A DNA stretch of 64,000 nt from Acidobacteriota bacterium (GCA_902812365.1 CADDZC010000003.1:1-64000); one strand, 5' to 3'; positions 1-9,726 are shown, numbered from the stretch's first letter. Numbers and translations are program-made. The notes: a model not told the origin generated them from the sequence alone.

Positions 1-1127
<1,127 letters not shown>

Positions 1128-1147
1128 GCGATACCCGCCTTCCCAAC

Positions 1148-1570
1148 CTACCCCCGCAGGGACAGGCTTTTACTCCTCCGAAATTGATTGAGTTTCACGT
1201 CCAGGGTCCCGCGAAGCAGCTTCAGCTCCGCCGTTAATTGCCCCCTGAGCTCCGGGTCGTTCGCCAGCTCCAGCACCGGCAGATGTAGGTCCGCAATGTC
1301 CATGTGGACGTTGCGAATGTCCGCCAGCAGGTTCCGCAGATAAGCCGCGTCGTTCTGCATCGGGTGGATCAACTCGTGCGAGGCCTTCTCCCGCAAATCA
1401 TTCCAATCGACTCGTACAAACGGATGCTTGCGGCTCACCCCGCGAATGACCTCCTCCGAAATGCGTGGCCGCCGTCCCAGGCAGGCCAGATGGATTTGCT
1501 CCACCCGACCTCCCCTCCGCACGTTGTGGACCAAATAGTACGAGTTGCCGCGCTTGCGAATAAAAGCCAT
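1148..1570 (-). CDS. Conserved-looking hypothetical protein, 140 aa
   Basis: Starts MAFIRKRGNSYYLVHNVRRG, with a GGAGG-type ribosome site directly before the ATG at 1570. The open frame continues upstream to 1867, but that part looks non-coding. The N-terminal 35 residues (FIRKR..SYYLVHNVRRGGRVEQIHLACLG) resemble the short N-terminal segment seen at the start of some IS-type transposases and their relatives. The rest is helical and Leu/Asn-rich with no catalytic motif that I recognise. It lies 20 bp upstream of the AAA+ gene on the same strand and could be co-transcribed with it. Function unknown; a domesticated fragment of a mobile element is one guess. Confidence 0.6.
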   Translation of the reverse strand: MAFIRKRGNSYYLVHNVRRGGRVEQIHLACLGRRPRISEEVIRGVSRKHPFVRVDWNDLREKASHELIHPMQNDAAYLRNLLADIRNVHMDIADLHLPVLELANDPELRGQLTAELKLLRGTLDVKLNQFRRSKSLSLRG

Positions 1571-1693
1571 CCTCCGCTCTCTTCCCCCTCTTGGACTTTC
1601 TGCCTTTCCGTGGTGGATGCTGCCATCACTACAACCTTCTGTCTCCCTTTCGTCTCTTGCCCATCTGAACTTGAACCGTTTGGGGCGGCTCCC

Positions 1694-1717
1694 TGTAGTG
1701 GAATATTTTCCACTACA
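1694..1717. repeat. 24-bp palindrome with perfect 10-bp arms
   Basis: TGTAGTGGAA, a 4-base AT centre (TATT), then TTCCACTACA. It sits in the 404-bp gap 1571-1974, about 125 bp upstream of the start codon of the 140-aa gene on the minus strand. Size and symmetry fit a dimeric regulator operator or a recombinase site. The rest of this gap holds a second imperfect palindrome at 1933-1949 and no convincing ORF. Confidence 0.6.
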
Positions 1718-1932
1718 CCCGGTAGGACGGCAAGAAAAAAGTTTGAGTTGCGTGGATAAAAATTTTCTTGCCATTTTGGTACTTGCCTGCCGGATCCCGT
1801 ACACGGTTTCGTGCATCGAACCGGGCCGAGGATGGCATAAGGGCGGCGTGTGCGAGGGCGCGGCCAAAAGGCCGTTGGGTAAGCGCCGGCCACAGAACGG
1901 AAACTGTTTTCCCTGGTGGCCAAGCCATCATT

Positions 1933-1949
1933 ACTTTGTCCGATAAAGT
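1933..1949. repeat. 17-nt imperfect palindrome ACTTTGTCCGATAAAGT
   Basis: Seven of eight base pairs match around a central base. It lies just downstream of the stop codon of the minus-strand 158-aa gene. It could be an operator or part of an intergenic element. No polyT tract follows on either strand, so a terminator is unlikely. Confidence 0.35.
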
Positions 1950-1974
1950 CGCCGGCTGCTCCGGCTCCGCCCGG

Positions 1975-2451
1975 TCAATTCCCTTCCTCCGGCCCCCGGG
2001 GCTCAACGCGGCGCTCGAGCGGACCTTCCAGGCCAATGACCGCCGAAATCCGCCGCACCACTTCCGCCTGATCAAAAGGCCGGCCCTGCGCCGCCGCTTT
2101 CTCGACGACGGTCAAAATGGTCTTGATCCGGTTCTGCTCGGCGGCGCGCCGACGCGCCAGCCGCTCGGTGACGCGGCCGAGCTGATGGGCCCGGTCCATC
2201 ATCTTCTGCAAGGCCGCCTCGAGCTGAACCCGGCGCTCGCGCTCGGCTTGCAGCCGGAGCAGGTCTTCGCGCTCGGCCGATTCCTCGACCAGCCCTTTCA
2301 GCAGCAACGCCTCGAGCAGCGCGCCGGCGTCGCCGGAAGGCTCGGCGCGGAACTGCTCGAGCAGCTTCTTGACCTTCGGGCGCACCGCCGCCACCCGCGG
2401 CCCCACCGAGGCAGAGACTTGGCCACTGGCGATCTCAGGTTGTTCGTCCAT
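1975..2451 (-). CDS. Hypothetical coiled-coil protein, 158 aa
   Basis: The ATG at 2451 is preceded by GGAG at 6-bp spacing; a GTG one codon upstream is the alternative. The middle (about residues 40-115) is rich in Glu/Arg/Gln/Leu with heptad-like spacing, which suggests a coiled coil. There is no signal peptide or catalytic motif that I recognise. It lies between the composite repeat at 2518-2766 and the palindromes at 1694 and 1933, on the same strand as the 352-aa gene upstream. Function unknown. Confidence 0.55.
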   Translation of the reverse strand: MDEQPEIASGQVSASVGPRVAAVRPKVKKLLEQFRAEPSGDAGALLEALLLKGLVEESAEREDLLRLQAERERRVQLEAALQKMMDRAHQLGRVTERLARRRAAEQNRIKTILTVVEKAAAQGRPFDQAEVVRRISAVIGLEGPLERRVEPRGPEEGN

Positions 2452-2517
2452 CACATGCTCCTCTGGGACTCCGGGCCGCGCGGCGGCTGGCTCCGTTCCC
2501 TTAAATTTTACTAACTC

Positions 2518-2766
2518 ACGTATTTTCAGAAACCTAGTGGCTTTCCGCGGGCGGCGGCCGGAAGCTCTTACGTATTTTCAACAACTTACAGCCAATTCCG
2601 AGCCCGCTTTTTCGACTAACTTTATTGTTTTCATTAATCTAGTGGCTTTCCGCGACACCCTCTACGTATTTTCAACAACTTAGCGGCTTCGTTTTTGAGG
2701 CGAAGCCGCTAGGTTGCTTGTTTTCAATAACCTAGTGGCTTCGTCCCTCCAAAATAAAGATGTTTT
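2518..2766. repeat. Composite repeat, copy A (five degenerate units about 52 bp apart)
   Basis: Five units with consensus TTTTCAAYAACYTAGYGGCT. The TTTTCA boxes end at 2528, 2580, 2633, 2674 and 2726, giving spacings of 52, 53, 41 and 52 bp. The fourth unit contains a perfect 10-bp inverted repeat, AGCGGCTTCG (2682-2691) and CGAAGCCGCT (2701-2710), with a 9-nt loop. A second copy at 58986-59245 keeps the last three spacings exactly and much of the sequence. The element covers the 3' end of the 352-aa gene, so its stop codon (2680-2682) and last residues are repeat-derived. Confidence 0.8.
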
Positions 2767-3738
2767 CGCCGAGCCCTCTTTTTCCCCTTCCCGCTCTGGG
2801 CGAGCAGGTCTTTCGGCAGTGCCGGCGAGAGGATCCGGAAACGGTTCGGCCGGCGGCGGCTCGGGGTCTGCTGCCCCCGATTTGCGCGCCTGCCGCATCG
2901 CAAAAAAGATCCGGTAAGCCCGCTCGAGTTGCCGGCTCAGCGCGTTCCCCTCGAAGATCAGCGGCCGGTCGTCCCAGCCGGCCGCCAGCGTGGCGTTGCG
3001 GCGGGCCGGAGAGATCTCGACGTGAGCCTGAAAATAAACATCCTGGGCGGTCAGCAAGTCGCGCTCCTCTTCGTAAAGCGCCTTGAGCAGCGACAAGTGG
3101 GCGGTTTCGTCGAGCGAGCCCTGGCGGGAGCTTTCGGCGCAGGCGTGGAGATGGTTCAAGATGGTGTTGCCGCGAACGTTCGGAGATTTCCCGTAAATCA
3201 GTTGCACCAGGGGCGTGTAATCGAGAGTGAAATCTTTTTTCTGAATGCTGCCGATCAAGGTGCCGACGTATTCGAGCAACTGGCTGAACTTGGCGGGAGA
3301 GTCGGGCCGGTTAATCAAGCCGGTCTCCATCAGCTCGTCGCGGCTGGCGGCGCAATTGCGGCTGTTGGCGGCCAGCCACTGCCGCTCGCGCTCGAGGCGC
3401 ATCTCCTCTTGCTTGTAGGCCAGCTTCCACAGCCGGGTGTAATGATTGCGGCGGTCTTCCCAGTGCAGCCAGGCGATGCGCTCAAGCTGGAGCCGCTCGG
3501 CGGCGTTGGCGGGCTGGTAGGATTCGGTCAGCTCGTCGAGCAAGCGGCGGAAATCCTCGGGGTCCTCGCCGAGGGCGTTCATGGCGGCTTCGGGCGAGTG
3601 GGCGTAGCGGCCGTGATCGAGCGCGTTCAGGGCGGCGCGCGCCTTGCCCGCCGGGGTGCGCGGCCCGGTGGAGCGGCGGGCGTTCTGGCGGTTGGCTTCA
3701 ATCTGTTTTTCGGAACTGATGCGGCGGATGAGCGGCAT
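2680..3738 (-). CDS. STGPRTP-motif hypothetical protein, 352 aa
   Basis: Starts MPLIRRISSEKQIEANRQNA after a strong AGGAAGG site (ATG at 3738; the open frame begins at 3774). The N terminus contains NARRSTGPRTPAGKARAALNAL, a signature I associate with a large, often multicopy family of uncharacterised bacterial proteins. Residues about 60-150 are charged and helical. The last 28 or so residues (about KTSLFWRDEATRLLKTS onward) are encoded by composite repeat copy A, so the C terminus may vary between copies. No enzymatic motif is visible. Multicopy behaviour is from memory of the family; function unknown. Confidence 0.7.
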   Translation of the reverse strand: MPLIRRISSEKQIEANRQNARRSTGPRTPAGKARAALNALDHGRYAHSPEAAMNALGEDPEDFRRLLDELTESYQPANAAERLQLERIAWLHWEDRRNHYTRLWKLAYKQEEMRLERERQWLAANSRNCAASRDELMETGLINRPDSPAKFSQLLEYVGTLIGSIQKKDFTLDYTPLVQLIYGKSPNVRGNTILNHLHACAESSRQGSLDETAHLSLLKALYEEERDLLTAQDVYFQAHVEISPARRNATLAAGWDDRPLIFEGNALSRQLERAYRIFFAMRQARKSGAADPEPPPAEPFPDPLAGTAERPARPEREGEKEGSAKTSLFWRDEATRLLKTSNLAASPQKRSR

Positions 3739-3848
3739 GGTGCCTTCCTCGATCAATGGGTGTGGCGGCGGCACCGGGCGGTGACGGCGGCCGCCAAGCT
3801 TCAGCTTGGCAGGTTTTGGTGAGACGATGGGGACGGATGGGAATTGTG

Positions 3849-3877
3849 AGACTAAATTTTTTCAATTGTGGTATCAA
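3849..3877 (-). promoter_or_regulatory. Possible promoter for the 352-aa gene
   Basis: On the minus strand: TTGATA (3877-3872), a 17-bp spacer, then TAGTCT (3854-3849). The -10 box is weak. It leaves a leader of about 105 nt containing the hairpin GCCAAGC-TTCA-GCTTGGC near 3800. The rest of the 348-bp gap 3739-4086 shows nothing I can name. Confidence 0.3.
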
Positions 3878-4086
3878 TAGGTTAGGCTGTTGAAAAGTCG
3901 CTGGCCGAGCGCCCCGGGCACAAAAGTGTGGAGATTTTCCCCAATCCGCCGGCTGCCCAGCCCCGATTACAACGGGCCGCAAGGCAGGTTATTCTCGGCT
4001 CTTGCGGCCCCGCCCAGGGGACGGAATTGTCCCGAGGGTTTACACGCGGGCGGCCTTCCCTTATGCTGCGAGCGGGTTTCGAACCG

Positions 4087-5061
4087 ATGAGCGCAGACCG
4101 GCAAATCTGGCCGGCCGTTCCGACCCGAGTCCCGGCCTCGCCGCCCCGCCAGCCGTCGCTCCGCCATGGGCTCGAGTATGCGGCGGCGGCGGCGGTGCTG
4201 AAGATTCTGGGGTGGCTGCCGCGCGGGGCGGCGCGGGCCGTCGGCCGGGTGCTGGCGGGACTCAGTTACTGGTTCTGGCCGCGGCTGCGGCGCGTGGGGT
4301 TGTTCAACCTGGCGCTGGTTTTTCCGGAGTGGCCGGCGCGCCGCCGCCGCCGCGTGCTCTTCCGGGCGTTCCAAAACTGGGGGAGAATGCTCGCCGACTT
4401 CGCCCGCTTTCCCCGCCTGGATCGCGCCCGCATCGAGGAGATGATCACCTACGACGGCTTTGAGCATTACGCGCGGGCGCACGCGCAGGGCAAGGGGGTG
4501 ATCTTCCTGACCGCCCACTTCGGCAACTGGGAGCTGAGCTCATTCGCCCACAGTGCCTATGGTTATCCGCTGGGCTTCACGGTGCGCGGCCTGGATAATC
4601 CGCTGCTCGACGCGCTGATTACCCGGTACCGGACGGCGAGCGGGGGCCGACCCATCGAGAAGAACGATTTCGCGCGCCGCGCCTGGCGCGCCCTGAAGGA
4701 CGGGGAGGCGGTGGGCATCCTGATCGATACCAACATGGCCGCCTCCGAGGGCGTGTTCGTGGACTTTTTAGGGCGCGCCGCCTGCACCACCACCGCCCCA
4801 GCACGCCTGGCGCGCAAGACAGGGGCTCCGCTGGTGCTGGGCCTGGCGCTGTGGGACAGCCGCGCCGGGCGCTACCGGCTGCGCTTCGAGCCGATCGAAT
4901 GGCTGAGCCGCGACGACGCGGCGGAGGAGATTCGAGTCAACACGGCCAACTTCAACCGGCGGCTCGAATCCTATATCCGGCAGTACCCGGACCAGTGGCT
5001 GTGGGTGCATCGGCGCTGGAAGACTCGACCGCCGGGCGAGCCGCCGCTCTATCCGTTCTGA
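4087..5061 (+). CDS. Lipid A biosynthesis acyltransferase (LpxL/HtrB family)
   Basis: Transfers a secondary acyl chain to a lipid A precursor at the cytoplasmic face of the inner membrane. The 324-aa product has a hydrophobic N-terminal segment (about 31-65) and the family motif HFGNWE at 144-149, which is the HX4E acyltransferase catalytic pair. Later family features are GVFVDFLG and a C-terminal QYPDQWLWVHRRWK, typical of LpxL-like enzymes. Start chosen at ATG 4087; ATG 4063 and 3928 are in frame, but none has a clear ribosome site. lpxD follows 33 bp downstream, which supports a lipid A role. Which acyl position it modifies cannot be told. Confidence 0.88.
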   Translation: MSADRQIWPAVPTRVPASPPRQPSLRHGLEYAAAAAVLKILGWLPRGAARAVGRVLAGLSYWFWPRLRRVGLFNLALVFPEWPARRRRRVLFRAFQNWGRMLADFARFPRLDRARIEEMITYDGFEHYARAHAQGKGVIFLTAHFGNWELSSFAHSAYGYPLGFTVRGLDNPLLDALITRYRTASGGRPIEKNDFARRAWRALKDGEAVGILIDTNMAASEGVFVDFLGRAACTTTAPARLARKTGAPLVLGLALWDSRAGRYRLRFEPIEWLSRDDAAEEIRVNTANFNRRLESYIRQYPDQWLWVHRRWKTRPPGEPPLYPF

Positions 5062-5094
5062 GCGGCGCCGCGAGCCGGCGTGAAGGACCGAGGG

Positions 5095-6087
5095 ATGACC
5101 GCGAGAGAGATCGCCGCGATGCTGGGCGGAGAGCTGTCGGGGGAGGGCGAGCGCCGGGTGGCGGGCGTCGCCGGGCTCGACTCGGCCGGCCCCGACGACC
5201 TGGCGTACGCCGAGGGAGCGCGCGCCCTGGCCGAGGCCGCTCGCTCGCGCGCCGGCTGTCTTCTGATTCCCGAGGGGGCGCGGCTGGCGGGACGAACCAC
5301 GATCGCCGTCAAGCGCCCCAAGCTGGCCCTGATTCGGGTGGCCGAGGCGCTCTATCCGGCGCCCGCCGTGATCCCGGGCATCCACCCGACGGCGGTCGTG
5401 GCCCCGGACGCCGAGGTCGCGGCGAGCGCGAGCGTCGGCCCGGGCGTGGTCATCGCCAGCCGCGCGCGGGTGGGAGCCGAAACCAGCTTGGGGGCGGGCG
5501 TCGTGCTGGGCGAGGGCGTGGAGGTGGGCTCGCACTGCCGGCTTCATCCGCGCGTGACGGTGTACGCCGGGGCGCGCCTGGGCGACCGGGTGACGCTGCA
5601 CGCCGGGGTGGTGATCGGGTCGGACGGCTTCGGCTACGTCCTCGACGAGGGGCGACATCGAAAATTCCCGCAACTGGGAGCGGTGGTGATCGAGAACGAT
5701 GTCGAGATCGGCGCCAACTCGACGGTCGATCGGGGCTCGCTCGGCACGACCGTAATCGGCGAAGGCACCAAGATCGACAACTTAGTGCAAATCGCCCACA
5801 ACGTGAAGATCGGCAAACATTGCATCCTGGCCGCCCAGACGGGCGTCTCGGGCAGCGTGGAGATTGGGGACTACGTGGTGATGGCTGGGCAGGTGGGCAT
5901 CGGCGAGCGCGCCCGCATCGAGGATCACGCCGTCATCGGCGGGCAGGCCGGAATCCTGCCGGGCAAGGTGGTGCGGGCGGGGAGCGTCCTGTGGGGGACG
6001 CCGGCCAGACCGCTCGCGGTCTTCAAGCGGATGCACGCGGTCTGGACTCGGTTGCCGGATTGGATCGAGAGGCGGGGAAAATCATGA
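5095..6087 (+). CDS. lpxD: UDP-3-O-acylglucosamine N-acyltransferase
   Basis: Third step of lipid A synthesis: adds the N-linked hydroxyacyl chain from acyl-ACP to UDP-3-O-acyl-glucosamine. The 330-aa product has the N-terminal uridine-binding domain (about 1-95) and a long left-handed beta-helix of hexapeptide repeats (about 100-290). It contains [12 protein letters not shown] and the catalytic histidine in [11 protein letters not shown]-terminal helix follows ([20 protein letters not shown]). Start ATG 5095 is preceded by GGACCGAGGG; a GTG at 5080 is an alternative. It is probably co-transcribed with the acyltransferase gene just upstream. Confidence 0.95.
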   Translation: MTAREIAAMLGGELSGEGERRVAGVAGLDSAGPDDLAYAEGARALAEAARSRAGCLLIPEGARLAGRTTIAVKRPKLALIRVAEALYPAPAVIPGIHPTAVVAPDAEVAASASVGPGVVIASRARVGAETSLGAGVVLGEGVEVGSHCRLHPRVTVYAGARLGDRVTLHAGVVIGSDGFGYVLDEGRHRKFPQLGAVVIENDVEIGANSTVDRGSLGTTVIGEGTKIDNLVQIAHNVKIGKHCILAAQTGVSGSVEIGDYVVMAGQVGIGERARIEDHAVIGGQAGILPGKVVRAGSVLWGTPARPLAVFKRMHAVWTRLPDWIERRGKS

Positions 6088-6126
6088 GCGGCGGGAAGGA
6101 ACGGAGAGGAAGCTCGGCGGGCGGCT

Positions 6127-6501
6127 TTAGGGCGGCGGGCCGTGCTGGCGCATTTTCTGTTCCCACTGGCGGACCATTTCATCGTACTTCTTGGCCTGCT
6201 CTGGGGTCAGGATGGCCCGCACTTCATCCTGGCTCTGCCGGCGGAGGGCGTCAAATTGCGGCTGCACCTGCCGGCGCAAGGCCGCGAATTTCTTCGAGGT
6301 ATCGTCGAGAATGCGGTTGAGCTGCTCGACCTGTGCCCCGCTGAGCTTGAGCTGGCGAGTCAGCTCCGCCACCAGGTGGCGGCGCCCGAAGTGCTGCCGC
6401 CAGTGGCCGCCGTACCAGGCGAAGAGGAACAGGCCGGCGGCGCCGACCGCGACGCCCAGCCCGAACGCGAGGACGACGTAAAGATAGATTTTCCGGCTCA
6501 T
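6127..6501 (-). CDS. Spy/CpxP-like periplasmic protein with N-terminal anchor
   Basis: 124 aa. A single hydrophobic segment at about 6-30 (LYVVLAFGLGVAVGAAGLFLFAW) anchors a helical domain that should face the periplasm. LTPEQAKKYDEM is the LTxxQ motif of the Spy/CpxP/heavy-metal-sensor family. Relatives act as small chaperones or stress sensors. The start overlaps the end of the anti-sigma gene by 4 bp (ATGA), so it is translationally coupled as third gene of the sigma/anti-sigma operon. It may therefore be part of, or the output of, an envelope stress response; that role is inferred. Confidence 0.75.
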   Translation of the reverse strand: MSRKIYLYVVLAFGLGVAVGAAGLFLFAWYGGHWRQHFGRRHLVAELTRQLKLSGAQVEQLNRILDDTSKKFAALRRQVQPQFDALRRQSQDEVRAILTPEQAKKYDEMVRQWEQKMRQHGPPP

Positions 6502-6980
6502 CGTCCCCCGCCCCTTTCCGGCCGCTCGGAGACGAACGAGAAGTCATAGCGGGCGTCGAGCGGCTGGCCGGGAAAGACCGGATAGTTCTGGGCGCTGATC
6601 ATCTCCTGCGGGAGCGGATAGGCTTCCGCGCTCCGCGGCGTGCGGATCGGCCCGCTCGAGGGTACGACCAGGCAGACGACCAGGATGAGGACGGCGAGGA
6701 GCGCGGCGTAAATCAATCGCCGCGCTGCGCGCTCCGCCAGCACCTCGCCGGCTTCACCGCGCGCCGCCTCTTCGATCCGCCGCCGGACGCGCGCCGAAAA
6801 GCCCAGGGAGGGCTCAGGCGGCGGCTCGGCGGCCAGGGCCGCCAGGCCCTGGCGCAGCCTCCGCCAATCCCGCTCGGCGGCCTGGCACGCCCGGCAGCCC
6901 GCCACATGGGCGCGGACCGGCTCGGGCCAGTCCTCTTGGTTCGTTTCCAGCAAAAAATCCCAGACGGCTTGGCAGTGCAT
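6498..6980 (-). CDS. Anti-sigma factor with zinc-finger (zf-HC2) domain
   Basis: 160 aa. The N terminus holds the anti-sigma zinc site: MHC near the start and HVAGCRAC about 25 residues later, an HxxxCxxC pattern. A transmembrane helix at about 90-112 (LIYAALLAVLILVVCLVVP) places the rest in the periplasm. The gene starts 3 bp after the ECF sigma gene and overlaps the Spy-like gene. Expected to hold the sigma factor inactive at the membrane until an envelope signal. The signal is not evident from sequence. Confidence 0.88.
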   Translation of the reverse strand: MHCQAVWDFLLETNQEDWPEPVRAHVAGCRACQAAERDWRRLRQGLAALAAEPPPEPSLGFSARVRRRIEEAARGEAGEVLAERAARRLIYAALLAVLILVVCLVVPSSGPIRTPRSAEAYPLPQEMISAQNYPVFPGQPLDARYDFSFVSERPERGGGR

Positions 6981-6983
6981 GGT

Positions 6984-7577
6984 TTACGGCCTCCGACGCC
7001 AGCGTTTCAAATCCTCCAGCATGCGTTTCCGCGCCCGGTGCAGGCGCACCTTCACCGTGCTCTCGCGGAGATTCAGCACTTCGGCGATCTCGCTCACCGA
7101 CATCTGCTCGAGCTCCTTCAAGGTCAGCATCACGCGGTCTTCGGGGGGCGCGCGGCGCAACAGCCTTTCGGCCAAGTCGCGCGCCATTATCCGTTCTTCG
7201 ATCCGCTCGCCGCTGCGGTCGCGGTCGTCCGCTTGGGCGGCGAGCGCCCGCTCCCCTTCCTGGCTCAGGTCCGCGTAGTAGGCCACCCGCGAAGCGCGGG
7301 CGCGGCGCAAATGGTCGTAGCAATGGTTGATGGCCACCCGCGAGATCCAGGTGCCGAACGAGGACTCAAAATTAAACGTGCGGATGGCCAGATAGGCCTT
7401 GACGAAGATTTCCTGAGCCACATCTTCCACATCCGCCCGCCGCGCGATCAGGCGCGACACCAGCCCCACCACGCGCCGCTCGTGGCGCCGCACCAACTCC
7501 TCAAAAGCGTCCCCATCGCCGCGCTGGGCCCGCTTGATCCACCCCACTTCCGGGTCATCCTGTGGCGGGTTCGCCAT
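6984..7577 (-). CDS. ECF-type RNA polymerase sigma factor
   Basis: 197 aa. Region 2 spans about 23-95, with DVAQEIFVKAYLAI and FGTWISRVAINHCYDHLRR. Region 4 spans about 140-190, with VMLTLKELEQMSVSEIAEVLNLRESTVKVRLHRARKRM, a helix-turn-helix that reads -35 elements. It is first in a three-gene operon with its probable anti-sigma factor and a Spy-like protein. The 179-bp region to the divergent XRE gene should contain its promoter, often autoregulated in this family; I could not identify a self-like site. Confidence 0.93.
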   Translation of the reverse strand: MANPPQDDPEVGWIKRAQRGDGDAFEELVRRHERRVVGLVSRLIARRADVEDVAQEIFVKAYLAIRTFNFESSFGTWISRVAINHCYDHLRRARASRVAYYADLSQEGERALAAQADDRDRSGERIEERIMARDLAERLLRRAPPEDRVMLTLKELEQMSVSEIAEVLNLRESTVKVRLHRARKRMLEDLKRWRRRP

Positions 7578-7720
7578 CGGGTTTCCATGGGCGCGCCTTC
7601 CCGCTGTGTACAGACGAGGCTGGCCCTCTCAAGGTTACACGGCCGCGGCGAGAGAAGCGGAGTCTCCCGGCTGCCGGTTTCGCGGCCGCCGGCCGTCATC
7701 GGTTCACGGCAATTTTCTTG

Positions 7721-7750
7721 TTGACTAGATGCATACGTTTATGCCATGAT
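7721..7750 (+). promoter_or_regulatory. Promoter of the XRE gene (leaderless)
   Basis: -35 TTGACT (7721-7726), an 18-bp spacer, and extended -10 TGC-CATGAT (7742-7750). The only good start codon is at 7757, 6 nt beyond the -10 box, where transcription itself should begin. No ribosome site can fit, so the mRNA is predicted to be leaderless. Confidence 0.55.
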
Positions 7751-7756
7751 AGTGCT

Positions 7757-8131
7757 ATGGTGATAGGTAGACGATTAAGGAAGTTGAGAGAAGAGAAAGC
7801 CCTCTCCCAGGGCGATATCGAAAAGCGCACCGGTTTGCTGCGCTGCTACATCTCTCGCGTTGAGAACGGTCACACCGTCCCTTCGCTCGAGACGTTGGAG
7901 CGGCTGGCCTCGGCGCTCGAGGTTCCTCTCTATCAACTTTTCTACGAAGGCGACAATCCCCCGGTGCTGCCCAATTTGAGCGCGCGGGAGAGCACGGACG
8001 AGCTGGCCGCCAACGGCGAAACCGATAAAGAAGTCCGATTTTTTGAGAAAGTCCGGAGGCTTCTGGGTCGGATCGACGAAAAAGACCGGCAACTTCTGCT
8101 CTACATGGCTCAGAAGCTGGCAAGCCGGTAA
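7757..8131 (+). CDS. XRE-family HTH transcriptional regulator
   Basis: 124 aa. Residues about 4-60 form a classic XRE helix-turn-helix (IGRRLRKLREEKALSQGDIEKRTGL..YISRVENGHTVPSLETLERLASALEVPL). The rest, including VRFFEKVRRLLGRIDEKDRQLLLYMAQKLA, is probably a helical dimerisation segment. Start ATG 7757 follows the extended -10 box directly; the longer open frame from 7562 is not needed. Target genes are unknown. Its 3' end converges with guaA. Confidence 0.88.
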   Translation: MVIGRRLRKLREEKALSQGDIEKRTGLLRCYISRVENGHTVPSLETLERLASALEVPLYQLFYEGDNPPVLPNLSARESTDELAANGETDKEVRFFEKVRRLLGRIDEKDRQLLLYMAQKLASR

Positions 8132-8181
8132 GTAGTCCCCGCCGCTCCCGCTGCGCCGCGGCCCGGGCATAGTGTCGCTGT

Positions 8182-9726
8182 TCATTCCCACTCAATGGTT
8201 CCGGGCGGCTTCGACGTGATGTCGTAAACCACGCGGTTGACGCCCTTCACCTCGTTGACGATCCGAGTCGCCAGGCGCTCGAGCACCTCGGGGGGCAGCT
8301 TGGCCCAGTCGGCCGTCATGCCGTCGTCGGATTCGACCGCCCGCACGGCGATCGTCGACGCGTAGGTGCGGGCGTCGCCCATCACGCCCACGCTCGAGAC
8401 CGGCAGCAGGACGGCGAACCACTGCCAGAGCTTGGCGTCAAGTCCGGCGGCGCGGATCTCCTCGGCCACAATGGCGTCGGCCTGGCGAACCATCCGCAGC
8501 CGCTCCTCCGTCACCTCGCCCAGGATGCGCACCGCCAGGCCCGGCCCGGGAAAAGGCTGCCGCTCGACAATTTCACCGCTCAAGCCCAACTCGCGGCCCA
8601 CGCGGCGAACTTCGTCCTTAAACAGTTCCCGCAGCGGCTCGATCAACTGGAACGCCAGATCGCTCGGCAGCCCGCCCACGTTGTGATGGCTTTTGATGGT
8701 GGCCGCCGGCCCCTTGACGGAGACCGACTCGATCACGTCGGGATAGAGCGTGCCCTGCACCAGGAAGCGCAAATCGCCGAGCCCCCGCGCTTCCTCTTCG
8801 AAGACGCGAATGAAGACCTCGCCGATGATCTTGCGCTTGCGCTCGGGGTCGGTCACCCCGCGCAGCCGCTCGAGGAAGCGCGCCGAGCGGTCGACGGCGC
8901 GGACGTTCAAGTGCGCCTGCGCCCGCAGCAGCCCGCTTACCCGCTCGAATTCGTTCTGGCGAAGCAGGCCGTTGTCCACAAAGACGCACGCCAGCCGGTC
9001 GCCGATGGCGCGGGCCACGAGGGTGGCGGCGACGGCCGAATCGACGCCGCCCGACAGCGCGCACAGGGCGCGGTCGGCGGGTCCAACCTGCCGGCGGATC
9101 CGCTCGACGGCCTCCTCAATGAACGCGCGGGGAAACCAGTTGGGCCGAATACCGCCAATCTGAACCACAAAGTTGCGCAGAATGTCGCTGCCGCGGTCGG
9201 TGTGCCGAACCTCGGGATGAAACTCCACGGCATACATCCGGCGGCCGGGATTCTCAATTGCCGCCACGGCATTTTCCGTTCTCCCGGTCACGGAAAATCC
9301 CGGCGGAACCTGTGCGATGTGGTCGCCATGGCTGTTCCAGACCCGCAGCGGCGAGGGCAGGCCAGCCAGGAGCTGGCTGGGGGCGGAAATCTCCATCTGC
9401 GCCAAGCCGTACTCGCGGCGGTCGGCGGGGCGGACGCGGCCGCCCAACTGCTGGGCCATCCACTGCAAGCCGTAACAAATGCCGAGCGTGGGAACGCCCA
9501 TCTGCAGCAGCCGAGGGTCGGCGCGCGGAGCCGCCGGATCGTAAACCGAGGACGGCCCGCCGGACAGAATCAGGGCCAGCGGTTGCAGCCGGGCCAGTTC
9601 ATCGAAGGCGATATCGCACGGCACGATCACGGAATAGACCTGCATCTCGCGGATGCGGCGCGCGATCAGCTGGGTGTATTGGGAGCCAAAATCGAGAATG
9701 ACGACGGGATGGAGGGATGAGGCCAT
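8182..9726 (-). CDS. guaA: GMP synthase (glutamine-hydrolysing)
   Basis: Makes GMP from XMP using ATP and glutamine. The 514-aa product has the class I glutaminase domain with nucleophile Cys in GICYG (C84) and the HPE triad part in [11 protein letters not shown]. It is followed by the ATP pyrophosphatase P-loop SGGVDS and a C-terminal dimerisation domain ending in [11 protein letters not shown], the canonical GuaA tail. Start ATG 9726 ([19 protein letters not shown]) is preferred over the in-frame start at 9777. It lies 88 bp downstream of leuS on the same strand. Confidence 0.97.
   Translation of the reverse strand: MASSLHPVVILDFGSQYTQLIARRIREMQVYSVIVPCDIAFDELARLQPLALILSGGPSSVYDPAAPRADPRLLQMGVPTLGICYGLQWMAQQLGGRVRPADRREYGLAQMEISAPSQLLAGLPSPLRVWNSHGDHIAQVPPGFSVTGRTENAVAAIENPGRRMYAVEFHPEVRHTDRGSDILRNFVVQIGGIRPNWFPRAFIEEAVERIRRQVGPADRALCALSGGVDSAVAATLVARAIGDRLACVFVDNGLLRQNEFERVSGLLRAQAHLNVRAVDRSARFLERLRGVTDPERKRKIIGEVFIRVFEEEARGLGDLRFLVQGTLYPDVIESVSVKGPAATIKSHHNVGGLPSDLAFQLIEPLRELFKDEVRRVGRELGLSGEIVERQPFPGPGLAVRILGEVTEERLRMVRQADAIVAEEIRAAGLDAKLWQWFAVLLPVSSVGVMGDARTYASTIAVRAVESDDGMTADWAKLPPEVLERLATRIVNEVKGVNRVVYDITSKPPGTIEWE

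Noticed and set aside
2518-2766. Regularly spaced repeats that could be taken for a CRISPR array
   Set aside because: Units are degenerate, the intervening sequences are shared with the second copy at 58986-59245, and no cas gene is present.
4064-4094. TTCGAACC sequence resembling a tRNA T-loop
   Set aside because: The flanking stem does not pair as a T-arm on either strand, and no acceptor or anticodon arm can be built. It is a short local hairpin (CTGCG...CGCAG).
8683-9720. Long open frame antisense to guaA, and similar long antisense frames elsewhere
   Set aside because: GC-rich codon use leaves antisense frames open. The opposite strand encodes a clear GuaA with all motifs, and the antisense product has no family features.
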